Positions 1 to 7,696 of a DNA stretch of 27,039 nt are shown piece by piece. The stretch comes from Pseudomonadota bacterium (GTDB lineage: Bacteria > Pseudomonadota > Alphaproteobacteria > Reyranellales > Reyranellaceae): positions 1 through 27,039 of the forward strand of contig JAEZIF010000256.1 in the NCBI GenBank assembly GCA_023416135.1, in the 5' to 3' direction. The stretch's first letter is position 1. Every line of letters begins with the position of its first letter. Position numbers and translations under genes: made by a program. Under the pieces are notes generated by a model, which did no database searches, was not told the origin of the DNA, and saw only the letters and a program-made list of their open reading frames with translations.

Positions 1-88
1 CGTGTGGGGCCCTGTGGGCCCCCCCGCCCGGGGGGGGGGCGGCCGCGCCACATCGCCGGGACGCGCCGGCGTACCGCACCATAAGCTG

Positions 89-586
89 TCAGTGCCCGCC
101 GTTCTCCACCCTGCCCAGCAGGATGTGGTCTGGGCGGCAAACGGTGAAGTCGACGATCGGACTGGTGACAGCTTCCGTGTTGCCGACGCAAGACACCGAC
201 GGCCGGGCCGCATCGGCTATGCGGCGTATAATCGAGACCGCAGTCTTGAACGACACATTCAGAATGCGAGCCAGATGGTGCGGACGCATCGGCTTCGTCC
301 CGCCTGCCGTCAGATACATTGCTTGCAGCCACTTGTGGGCCGGCACGTGGCTCGAACTCATGAACGTGCCGTGAAGCAGCGAGAACATTTTGCGGCACTT
401 GTAGCACTTGTAGGTGCCGGCACGCGTCGAGGCCCCGTTCAACTCGCGGACCTTTCCCTTGTGGTTGCAGCGTGGACAACACAAGCCATTAGGCCAGAGC
501 AGCCGCTCGAGGTAACGATGTGCGCTGATCTCATCCGCAAACATCGCCAACACTTCGCGAAAGGTGGGGTCCAGTTCCGGTTGCAA
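89..586 (-). CDS. IS1595-type zinc-ribbon/HTH protein without DDE domain (copy A)
   Basis: A 165-residue protein. A zinc ribbon is visible as C37-x2-C40 and C61-x2-C64. It is followed by the family's HGTF...S-H-VPAHKWLQAMYL stretch (about residues 72-92) and a helix-turn-helix-like segment (about 99-122, RPHHLARILNVSFKTA). This matches the N-terminal Zn_Tnp_IS1595 part of IS1595-family transposases. The DDE/ISXO2-like catalytic domain that normally follows is missing, because the gene stops soon after the HTH. The start is a TTG with a GGCAGGG sequence just upstream; an in-frame TAG lies shortly before it, so no longer start is available. The C-terminal 35 residues do not match the other two copies. 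No HEPN-like partner is inside the window; in the other two copies the partner is convergent at the 3' end, which here would lie past the left edge. DNA or RNA binding is inferred. It could also be a decayed transposase remnant. Confidence 0.75.
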   Translation of the reverse strand: MQPELDPTFREVLAMFADEISAHRYLERLLWPNGLCCPRCNHKGKVRELNGASTRAGTYKCYKCRKMFSLLHGTFMSSSHVPAHKWLQAMYLTAGGTKPMRPHHLARILNVSFKTAVSIIRRIADAARPSVSCVGNTEAVTSPIVDFTVCRPDHILLGRVENGGH

Positions 587-995
587 AGTCCCTGCCCTAC
601 TCTAAAGCCGCTTTTCACACGAAAGGGATGCAAACTGCGCGTCGAGCAGCTGTGCTCTCTTCTGCCGTGAACGAGTAGTCGACACCGTGCGACTGCAATG
701 TGCGGATTCGCACACAGTCACCCCAGGTCTCACTAATCCCATACGACTTCGCTGACCCATTGTCGGCGGGCATCAGGCGAGCAACGATGCTGGCTGCCGC
801 GACGCCCTCGCGCCCTTCGCCTGTTCGACTTGGGCTATCGCACGAAGCGGCTGGCGGCACCCACGGTAGCCGTGAGTCTGGGCACGGCCGAGCCGGTCAA
901 GGCACTCGCTATTCACGACTGTCGTCAGGGCAGGCGCTTCAGGTCCTTCTTCGTCAGGTTACGCCACCCAACATCTTAGCCGGCGCGGAGCCCGG
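587..995. other. Intergenic region, no gene recognised
   Basis: About 400 bases between the start of the zinc-ribbon gene and the end of the GH76-like gene. Several short frames are open on both strands, but none gives a recognisable protein, a convincing ribosome site or conserved composition. It may contain the promoter of the zinc-ribbon gene. No strong hairpin was noticed. Confidence 0.5.
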
Positions 996-2097
996 TCACT
1001 TCAATATCGCGGTGGCCGCAACAAGGATAGCAAGCTGGTTGGTGAGGCGGTCGCAATCGGTCGCCTCGGTCGAATTCACCGCCGCGTCGGCGTTGGTCTT
1101 CACCAAGGCCATGTAACCGGGGGTGGAGATCGACGCCGCCAGGTCCTGGTTGTTCTTCCAAGCATACAGCATGTTCCGCCAGAAGACGCCCGTCCCGGTC
1201 GCGTAGTCGGTCACGTCGCCATCGGGCACGGCGCCGGAGGTGGTATAGGACATCAGCACGCCATTTCCATCGACCAGCGTCAATGCACCGTTCAGAAGCT
1301 CCTTCGCCCTCCCCAGAAGGTGCTGGTAGTTCGCCTTGTCGAAGCTCATGCGGTCCACCAGCGCGCCTACGAGCAAGCCCTGGTCGCCCGTCCACGCCCA
1401 GTCGGTCTGGAAACCCGGCGCGGGCCTTCCGCTCGCCCAGTGGCTGACCCGTGGTCAGCGCCCACCAGAGCTTCGGCTCCTCGGAAAAGAGCCAAGTGTT
1501 GAGGAAGGCGTATTCCTTGTCGGCCGCCGCCTTGGCCTGTGGATCGGTACGGCCGAGGCGCTGGGCCGCAATCAGGTAGACCGCGTTGGTGACAGTATTC
1601 TGAATTCCTTCGAGGGTGCCTTTACTGGGATCAGCGCCCTTCGGGCCCGGGTACTTTGCACTCGTCCCTGCCCAGTATTCGTTCCACACGCCGCCAAGGA
1701 CTGCCGGGCGACAGTCATCGAACTTACCGTCCGGACGGCGATCCCATACATAGGGCGCGTTCGCACTGAACCTTCCCCAGCACTCCTTCATGAATCCGGT
1801 CAGTTCGTTCCTCACGCCGCCGAGGAATGGCTTCCCCACGCCCCGTTGCGTCGCGATGGTCCACCAACCAAAATCGTCGAACCACGCGTTGTCGCATCCG
1901 CCGAGCTTGTCCAGCGAGGCTTGGTACTGCTCGACCACCATCTTGCCGACCTCGGCAGCGGCGCTCGCGTCGACATTCTCCAAGTAGTCGATGATGGTAT
2001 CGAACGCATTGCCCAGCCGCCAGTAGGAAACCGGCGGGCCATATAGGTTGCACAGCGCGGCGAACTTCTTCCTCGCGGCATCGGCGTAGATCTTCAT
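996..2097 (-). pseudogene. GH76-like glycosidase (alpha-1,6-mannanase type), frameshifted
   Basis: The N-terminal 220 residues read well from an ATG preceded by AGGGGAG. They include a paired aspartate D74-D75 in AWFDDFGWW, like the catalytic Asp pair of GH76 six-hairpin mannanases, and an aromatic-rich LFSEEPKLWWALTTGQ stretch near 203-218. Near position 1431 the coding signal moves to another frame: the first frame becomes arginine-rich nonsense, while the second continues as FQTDWAWTGDQGLLVGAL and runs to a stop at 996-998. One extra base near 1431 explains this. The rejoined protein would be about 365 residues, near the usual family length, but it has no visible signal peptide although GH76 enzymes are usually secreted. 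Either the gene is inactive or the base is a sequencing error. The family call rests on the DD and Trp-rich motifs; another six-hairpin family is possible. Confidence 0.6.
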
Positions 2098-2345
2098 CGC
2101 TTCTCCCCTTTCGATGCTGGAACGAGTGAAGCCAGGCCAGAACCCCGCTCAGGGCTCGGCAATCGCAACTGTTGCGGGCAGGCCTTCTGGGTGGGGTGAG
2201 CGAGGGCGGCGTCAACCGCGACCGCTACCGGTGGTCGCCGTCGTTGCCCTGCTACTTGGGGGAAAGCCCGACGCGGATGCGGGCGTAGTCTATCAGGATG
2301 CGATTGAACAAGGCGGCAATGCCGCCGACATTCATCCCTGCTGGT

Positions 2346-2750
2346 TCACTTCTTGTCATAGACATAGCCGTTCGGATCGCTCAGGAAGACGGGACCGCCT
2401 CCGGTATCGATCATCGCAATCGGCGAGGCGACGTTGCCGGCCAACCCGTTTTCGTGCCGCCGATCGCCAGTGAAGCTGGGACCACCGACATCCGAAATTC
2501 CACGTCCGCATTCCGCACTTGTTGGGACCGATACAGGCGTAGAATAGCAATCCCTTATCTGGTAGATGCCGCCATCGGCCGCGACAATCTGGACTGGCCC
2601 CTTCACGACATTCGCCGGACACCCCCACGGTTCGGTGGCTTTCCCGAGCACCGTATAGCCCGCCACACCCACCAGATCTTCGCCGTTCCCGATGATCATG
2701 GTGGCGTTGCCCGAATCGACCAATAGCCTCTGCTGCAAAGCACCGGCCAT
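2346..2750 (-). pseudogene. Pepsin-like aspartic protease remnant
   Basis: A 134-residue frame with two aspartic-protease signatures: LLVDSGNATMI (D12-S13-G14) and IAMIDTGGGPVFLSD (D115-T116-G117). Family A1 enzymes carry one such D-T/S-G motif in each lobe, usually far more than 100 residues apart in a protein over 300 residues long. Here the spacing is short and the protein ends about 20 residues after the second motif. An in-frame TGA lies four codons before the first Met, and the neighbouring frame (2356-2769) has a plausible stretch, LLFYACIGPNKCGMRTWNFG, so compensating frameshifts in the middle are possible. The gene is most likely a truncated, decayed copy. Bacterial pepsin-like proteases are uncommon. 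If the motif match is coincidental, this is simply an unrecognised open frame. Confidence 0.4.
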
Positions 2751-3599
2751 CGAAGAGCCTCAGAGCCAATTACGAATAGAGCGAGCGGCAGCCCCGGGAC
2801 CCGATACATCGACGCTTACGCTACCTGAGACTTCGTCCGTCGTTCGAGCGCTGTCGAGAGCGGATGCGTTCGTTCGTCACCTCCAAGTCGCCCCCATCGA
2901 CGACTCTACCTCGAACGGACAGGCGGATGCGTGCTTGCCTCGTCTCCAGAGAAGTCCTCCGGACATGCTCGCAATCGGTGACATCCTTCTCAAGATCGGC
3001 AGCCGATGACCCCCTTGCCGCCCCCATCCATATCCGGCTACCGACCTGTTGGGCCGATCCGGACGCGATGGAGTCGGTGTAGGCTTCACCGGAACTCGGG
3101 CATGGTGACGCGCGGCGACGACTCTGACCGCAAGCCAATTCGGCGACCATTATTCCGATCCTCTCGAAGAGCATCGGCGGGAGACAAGCCATAATTTCCG
3201 GTGACGAAGTCAACCCATTTCAAGTGCCGCGCGCGCGGCTCCGTGCTGGCAATGCCAGGCTTCGAGACGCGCACTCCGCCCGGCTCGATCCCGATCTGCG
3301 CATGCGGACGACGAAGCAACGATGCGAGCGATGAGACACACCTGCATCGCGTTGAACCATGATGCCTGCGTCCCGCGTGAGCAGATTCGCGCGATTACGC
3401 GCCACGAGCTCGATACGATGACCAAGTCCTAAAGTGCTACGCAGCCGTGACGGCCGACCAAGCCGCGGTAACTTCAATGTCCGACCGTCATGAGAGGCCG
3501 AGGGGCGGAGCGCATCGTGGGACGTTCCACCGTGTGCGACGGCTTCCCCTCTGTTCGTTCTCTCTGTGCGGCCGCCGATGCGACAGGACAGAACGAGAG
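2751..3599. other. Intergenic region, no gene recognised
   Basis: About 850 bases with overlapping short frames on both strands, for example a 130-codon minus frame at 2821-3213 and a 36-codon plus frame at 3322-3432. None is recognisable and none has a good ribosome site. The region may hold the lost N-terminal part of the pepsin-like gene or other decayed coding sequence. Confidence 0.45.
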
Positions 3600-3634
3600 G
3601 GGAAACTCGCCCAGCCGGAGCCGGGCGAGTTCCC
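3600..3634 (-). terminator. Hairpin after the Q/N-rich gene
   Basis: GGGAAACTCGCCC pairs with GGGCGAGTTCCC with a single bulged A and a loop of about 10 bases. It begins about 10 bases past the stop codon of the minus-strand gene at 3645. No clear T-run follows on the minus strand, so intrinsic termination is likely but not certain. Confidence 0.5.
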
Positions 3635-3644
3635 TAGATCAGGC

Positions 3645-4499
3645 TTAGCCTTCCGACCCAGTGTCGACGTTCTCGCCTGCGAGGTTGATCGTCACCGAGT
3701 TGAACTGGATGTTGGCACCCATCACGATGCTCTGGGTGAACGCATCCTGCGTCAGAGACGCCGAGGCATCGGCCGCAATCGACGCGCCCGTGCCGTCCGT
3801 CATCTCGGCCTTGGCGTCGTCGATCTTGGCGTAGCCGCCTTCGGCCTTGGCCGACATCGAGAACACCGACGGCGCATCCGCATCGCAGCAGTAGTCGGAA
3901 CCGCCGTAGCCTTCCGCCTTGAACAGCACCTGCGCGTTGTCGATCTTGTCATTGTCGATCAGGTTGTTGACCTGATCGATGTTGAAGTTGTTGGTGCCGC
4001 CCTGCTCCACGTGGTCCGGCATCTGGAACAGGATACCGTCGAGGTCCTCCACGTCGATCGCCGGCTGGAGGTCCAGGCCACTCAGATCGAGGTCCACCTT
4101 GACGTCGACGTCGACGTTGGTCTCTACGTTGTTCTCGATCTTGTTCTCGACAGTGTTCTCGACCTTGTTGTCGAGCGAGTTGTCGACCTTGTTGTCAACC
4201 GAGTTGTCGAGCTTGTTGTCGACGCTGTTTTCCAACTTGTTGTCGTTGGAGTTCTCGTTCTTGTTGTCGTTCTCGTTCTTGCTCGCGTTCTCGGAGTACT
4301 GGAGAGCACCCTGGGCGACGCCCTGAGCGGCGAGCTGAGCCTGGTACTGATCCTGGCCCTGGCCCTGGCCCTGGCCCTGGCCTTGAGCCTGAAGCTCGCC
4401 CTGGCCCTGCAGCTGGCCCTGGAGCTGCGCCTCGAGCTGCGCCTGCAGCTGGTCCTGATCCTGGCTGGGATCGTCCTTGTGGCCCTTGTGCTTGGACAT
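3645..4499 (-). CDS. Q/N-rich octapeptide-repeat protein, unknown function
   Basis: A 284-residue acidic protein read from an ATG with AGGAG about 9 bases upstream; an earlier in-frame Met at 4544 lacks this signal. The N-terminus (about residues 10-67) is almost entirely Q, G, A, L and D, with QGQGQG runs. Residues about 88-128 form eight-residue repeats of the pattern L/V-[DE]-N-S-V-D-N-K. This is followed by alternating V-D residues (129-139) and a more complex C-terminal part (140-284) with a CC pair at 204-205. It has no signal peptide, membrane segment or known catalytic motif. Similar low-complexity Q-rich proteins occur in alphaproteobacteria as hypothetical proteins. A regular beta-solenoid, fibre or adhesive role is inferred from the periodicity only. 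The gene stands alone and has its own 3' hairpin. Confidence 0.8.
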   Translation of the reverse strand: MSKHKGHKDDPSQDQDQLQAQLEAQLQGQLQGQGELQAQGQGQGQGQGQDQYQAQLAAQGVAQGALQYSENASKNENDNKNENSNDNKLENSVDNKLDNSVDNKVDNSLDNKVENTVENKIENNVETNVDVDVKVDLDLSGLDLQPAIDVEDLDGILFQMPDHVEQGGTNNFNIDQVNNLIDNDKIDNAQVLFKAEGYGGSDYCCDADAPSVFSMSAKAEGGYAKIDDAKAEMTDGTGASIAADASASLTQDAFTQSIVMGANIQFNSVTINLAGENVDTGSEG

Positions 4500-5372
4500 T
4501 GAAAGTCTCCTGATTGATGATGGAGAACGTCCCGTCACGGCCAAGCCCGCTATTCATCTGTATGCGAGGCATCGGAAGTGAACGACGACGTCAATCGAAC
4601 AAAATCTTGAAGCTTTGCGTCTGCGACCGCATCGCGCTGGCCGGAGATCGCGGGTAGCACGTCGACAGGTTACATGGCTGGCCCCCGAAATCAGGCAGAG
4701 AACAACTGGTGGTTGCGCCTGATCTGAGGGGCATAGTCTGCGCAGGCGCCACGCAACTCAATCGGACAATCGCGACCCTTGCCCGAGTCGTTGGGCGACC
4801 ACGCGCACGTCGTTCGTGAGCCGGGCCGAGTCGGATGCCACGATGGGGAGGCCGCGTGGAACACGGAAACGCACGGTCAGGACAAGCGACACGCCAGTCG
4901 AATCGCTTGGGTCGCGATTTGCACCATCCCGCGCGACCCGACTCATTGCTCGTCCGTCGAGCCGAATGCCGTGTGTTTGTCGGACCCGACTCTGTGCATT
5001 GCCGCTGTTGGCAGAAGTGTGACCTCTCGAATGCAGCGCTGCGCAAAACCGAGGAGCCGGCATTTTCCCGTCAAGGCAAGTGCTGTCCTTCGCTGGGCCG
5101 ATTCTGCGCCGCACTCAGTGGAGTTGCCTGACCCGGCAACGCGGGAGTTTGCGCCACAATCGCGCCACTTTCGGCCCGTCGTTGTTGCATGTACACCCTG
5201 CGTCGCAGGCCAGGATACACGGCAAGTGGCGATGCTGCGCACGAATTGCATTGTGCTGCCGCCGCGTACCATCGTTCTAAATCGCGCCCGTCTTCGCCGT
5301 GACGCTTGAAGTTGGAGAAGTGTGACCCGCTATTAACTTTCGGTGCAATTGACGCGAATATGCTCCGCGAGA
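4500..5372. other. Intergenic region, no gene recognised
   Basis: About 870 bases upstream of the Q/N-rich gene. Frames on both strands are cysteine- and arginine-rich, with no recognisable motif and no matching ribosome site. The part just before 4499 should hold the promoter of the Q/N-rich gene. The rest may be decayed sequence. Confidence 0.45.
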
Positions 5373-5421
5373 AACGCTCGATCGATGGGGTCGATCGAGC
5401 GTTGGGGCTCCCTAGGGGAGC
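5373..5421. promoter_or_regulatory. Two tandem hairpins upstream of zinc-ribbon copy B
   Basis: A perfect 13-base inverted repeat (AACGCTCGATCGA and TCGATCGAGCGTT, five-base loop, 5373-5403) is followed after three bases by a second stem (GCTCCC/GGGAGC, three-base loop, 5407-5421). They end 28 bases before the proposed ATG at 5450. They could be an operator, a leader attenuator, or a terminator shielding the gene from upstream transcription. No T-run follows the second stem. Confidence 0.5.
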
Positions 5422-5449
5422 GGGAAGTGTGTGCTTGGGGGTTGGGGTC

Positions 5450-5929
5450 ATGAGCGGGAACCCGAATCGCGTCCGCGAGACGCTAGCGCTATTCGCGGAT
5501 GAGTTGAGTGCGCTGAGCTATCTCGAAAGCATTCTGTGGCCCGACGGCGTATGCTGTCCGCGCTGCGGCCACCAAGGGAAGGCCGGCAAGCTGAACGGAG
5601 CCTCGACGCGCCTTGGCACCTACAAGTGCTACAACTGTCGCAAGACGTTTTCCGTCCTGCACGGAACGTTGCTGAGCGCGAGCCACGTGCCGGCCCACAA
5701 ATGGCTGCAGGCTATATATCTGACCGAAGGTGGCGCCAGGCCGATGCGCGCGCATCGCCTGTGTCGCATCCTGAACGTATCATTCAAGACCGCCGCATCG
5801 ATGATGCGTCGTCTCGAGTCGGCGGCAGCCAAGATGGACAATATCGATCCCGCGGACACTCGCGGGCTGCTGGCGGTGCGTCCGCATTCGGACGCGGGCT
5901 ACACTGCCGGGCCGACGCCGCCGGCCTGA
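5450..5929 (+). CDS. IS1595-type zinc-ribbon/HTH protein without DDE domain (copy B)
   Basis: A 159-residue paralogue of the proteins at 89-586 and 10587-11126. Residues about 12-30 form a helix (ALFADELSALSYLESIL). The zinc ribbon follows with C36-x2-C39 and C60-x2-C63, then HGTLLSASHVPAHKWLQAIYL (about 71-91) and an HTH-like segment (about 99-120). The sequence ends without the DDE nuclease part of a complete IS1595 transposase. ATG at 5450 was chosen because GGGGGTTGG lies four bases upstream, exactly as in copy C; an in-frame upstream start at 5306 would add 48 residues that the other copies lack. The 3' end overlaps the convergent HEPN-like gene by 31 bases. A nucleic-acid-binding partner or regulator of that gene is inferred from the repeated pairing, not shown. 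Confidence 0.8.
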   Translation: MSGNPNRVRETLALFADELSALSYLESILWPDGVCCPRCGHQGKAGKLNGASTRLGTYKCYNCRKTFSVLHGTLLSASHVPAHKWLQAIYLTEGGARPMRAHRLCRILNVSFKTAASMMRRLESAAAKMDNIDPADTRGLLAVRPHSDAGYTAGPTPPA

Positions 5930-6771
5930 TTGCTGCCGCCGTGCATGCCGACCGGACCAGCCGCCGAATGCACGCCCGAGGCGGATGCGACCGCCTTCGC
6001 CAGCCCGGGAAGTAGATCCCAGACCTTCCGGTTGAGCGCTCTCAAGTCGTTGCAAGTCCGGATCAGGCCTTCAATTCTTTCGCGGTCGATTGCCTGCTGC
6101 TGCCCAAAGCTCAGACGGCCGCTCTTGTTGACCAACCGCATGGTCTGCGTGTGCGTAATGGTCCCCCTGGCGTCGACCGCGTACATGGCATGGAGAAATT
6201 CGTTGCGTACTTGGTTGATCTCGTTATAGCGCCGAACGACGTGGTCGAGCGCCATCCGGGTCTCGCGATCGGCGAGCTTGATGCGACCGAGCCGGGAGAC
6301 CAGGTCGAGCCGGGCACGCGTGGTGTTCAGCGTCGAGAAGACGGTCGCCGCCGCCGGCTCGTCGGTTTGCAACAGGACCATTAGAACGTAGATCAGCAAG
6401 CTTTCGTTGTTCGACCAGCTGAACACCAGCTGACCGATCAATCCCATCAGGTTGGCGCGGCTCGCACCGGATTGCCGTGCGGCCTTCTCGATGGCTTCGA
6501 AGTCCGGCCGCGCCGGTAACCTGCCGGCCACTCCGCCCCCCGCAAGCGGCCAGGTACGCGCGGTCGACTGGAGGGAGGCCGGCGGATCGGTTGCCGCGTC
6601 CTGGACCGCTGCGTCGCCTTCGTCCCTGTCATCGGAGGCGGCGACACGCACCAGGCGGCGCACGACTTTTTCGAACTGCGCCTCCTTTTCGGAGTCCAAT
6701 ATCGTACCAATCTGTTCGATGAACAGGGCGAACTGCTCGTCATTGTGAGCGGAGACATTCTTGCGGGCCAT
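5899..6771 (-). CDS. HEPN-like protein with R-N-x3-H motif (copy 1)
   Basis: A 290-residue protein. A short N-terminal block (MARKNVSAHNDEQFALFI) and a charged helix to about residue 43 are followed by a low-complexity linker (about 44-88). A mostly helical domain (about 90-262) contains FSWSNNESLLIYVL, FSTLNTTRARLDLV and R189-N-E-F-L-H194. The R-x4-H motif with Asn after Arg is the signature of HEPN domains, many of which are metal-independent RNases in toxin, abortive-infection and CRISPR effector proteins. ATG at 6771 was chosen because GGAGGGG lies about 9 bases upstream and the protein start aligns with the second copy; an ATG at 6855 would add 28 unconserved residues. The gene converges on, and overlaps, the zinc-ribbon gene. 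RNase activity is inferred. A non-catalytic HEPN fold is possible. Confidence 0.65.
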   Translation of the reverse strand: MARKNVSAHNDEQFALFIEQIGTILDSEKEAQFEKVVRRLVRVAASDDRDEGDAAVQDAATDPPASLQSTARTWPLAGGGVAGRLPARPDFEAIEKAARQSGASRANLMGLIGQLVFSWSNNESLLIYVLMVLLQTDEPAAATVFSTLNTTRARLDLVSRLGRIKLADRETRMALDHVVRRYNEINQVRNEFLHAMYAVDARGTITHTQTMRLVNKSGRLSFGQQQAIDRERIEGLIRTCNDLRALNRKVWDLLPGLAKAVASASGVHSAAGPVGMHGGSNQAGGVGPAV

Positions 6772-7696
6772 CGAACCAATCCCCTCCAGGTCTCTCTGAC
6801 ATGCAAGACAATACCGTCTTGCGATTTTGTCCATAAACTCACAGTGCGAATGCACTTACCTCACGCACTAGTGAAATCAAGCACTGTGCGCGCACATTTC
6901 TCCACTCCGCCTCTGCGCTGGCCGCCAACGGGCCGCTGGGTAGCCATCGCCCCCTGTCTGTCGCTACGGAACCACCAGGGCTGCACGACCACGATTGCGG
7001 TCGCGGTCGCCCATCACGGCAACGCAAGAACTCCAGACATCATCGCCTCGCAAAACAGGGCGCCGACGATCAGCTTCCCTTAAAAACCAGTCGTGGCCGC
7101 CACCCAATGGGATTTGGCGTACCCAAGACCCCTCACATCCTCGACCGCAGTGACCGGCGCTGGGGATTGAACCGGCCGTTCGACTACAACCCGGCGACGG
7201 CGCCTTGGGCGAACAACGACCACCAGGAGATCCTGCCACATTCCCTGATCAGCCTTCTCATCCGGTACAGGCCTCCTGCCTGATGGCCAGCAGGGTCGAT
7301 CTTCGATGAGCTCGAGGCGTCGAAGCGGACGACGCTCATCGCGCTCGGCGCCCTCGCCTGCCCGCGCACCGCTATCGCGACTTTCGATTGCCAAAGCCAA
7401 AGATGCTGTCGGCCACGGACTGGTCATCATGGAAGCTGTCCGCACTCATGACCCGGAGCGGTGCGTTCGCGCCGATGAAACCTGCGGCGCGTCAAACCGG
7501 ATTTCCAAGCCGATCGCTGGACGGGGTGGTGTCGCTGTGGATCGAATTTCGCAGCAGCTGGCACGCTGAGAGGGGTGCGAAAAGTCAGCGGCACTGGGTG
7601 GTGAAAATCGGCCCCAGGTCCCGGAAGTCCGCGAGTCACGCACTGCCCGTGCGTGGCAAGAAATGCGTCGCGAGTAAACCGGAAGGGGCAAGTTGT
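6772..7696. other. Intergenic region, one weak short frame
   Basis: About 925 bases between the divergent HEPN-like and epimerase genes. The left end should hold the promoter of the HEPN-like gene. The right end carries GGAAGGGG (7681-7688), the ribosome site that fixes the epimerase start. Frames between are short and arginine-rich, apart from the 58-codon frame at 7107-7283, listed separately. The epimerase frame extends upstream to 7388, but that part has no family similarity. Confidence 0.5.
7107..7283 (+). other. Possible remnant coding frame, 58 codons
   Basis: From an ATG at 7107 this frame gives a peptide of mixed, protein-like composition, including WGLNRPFDYNPATAPWANND, and ends at TGA 7281-7283. 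No ribosome site is obvious and I do not recognise the family. It may be the end of a decayed gene or chance. Confidence 0.2.

Noticed and set aside
2821..3213. A 130-codon minus-strand frame
   Set aside because: No family features, no ribosome site, and composition like the other chance frames in this gap.
4100..4330. Repetitive DNA that could be read as a CRISPR-like array
   Set aside because: The repeats are in-frame codons for the octapeptide units, with no unique spacers.
3447..4502. A long plus-strand frame opposite the Q/N-rich gene
   Set aside because: Its valine/leucine-rich repeats are the antisense reading of the eight-residue repeats. The minus strand has the ribosome site and the 3' hairpin.
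5450..6771. Complete IS1595 insertion sequence
   Set aside because: There is no DDE nuclease domain, and I saw no terminal inverted repeats or target duplication around any of the three zinc-ribbon copies.
5450..6771. Classical toxin-antitoxin operon
   Set aside because: The two genes are convergent rather than co-transcribed, so the usual operon logic does not apply, although a functional pair is still possible.
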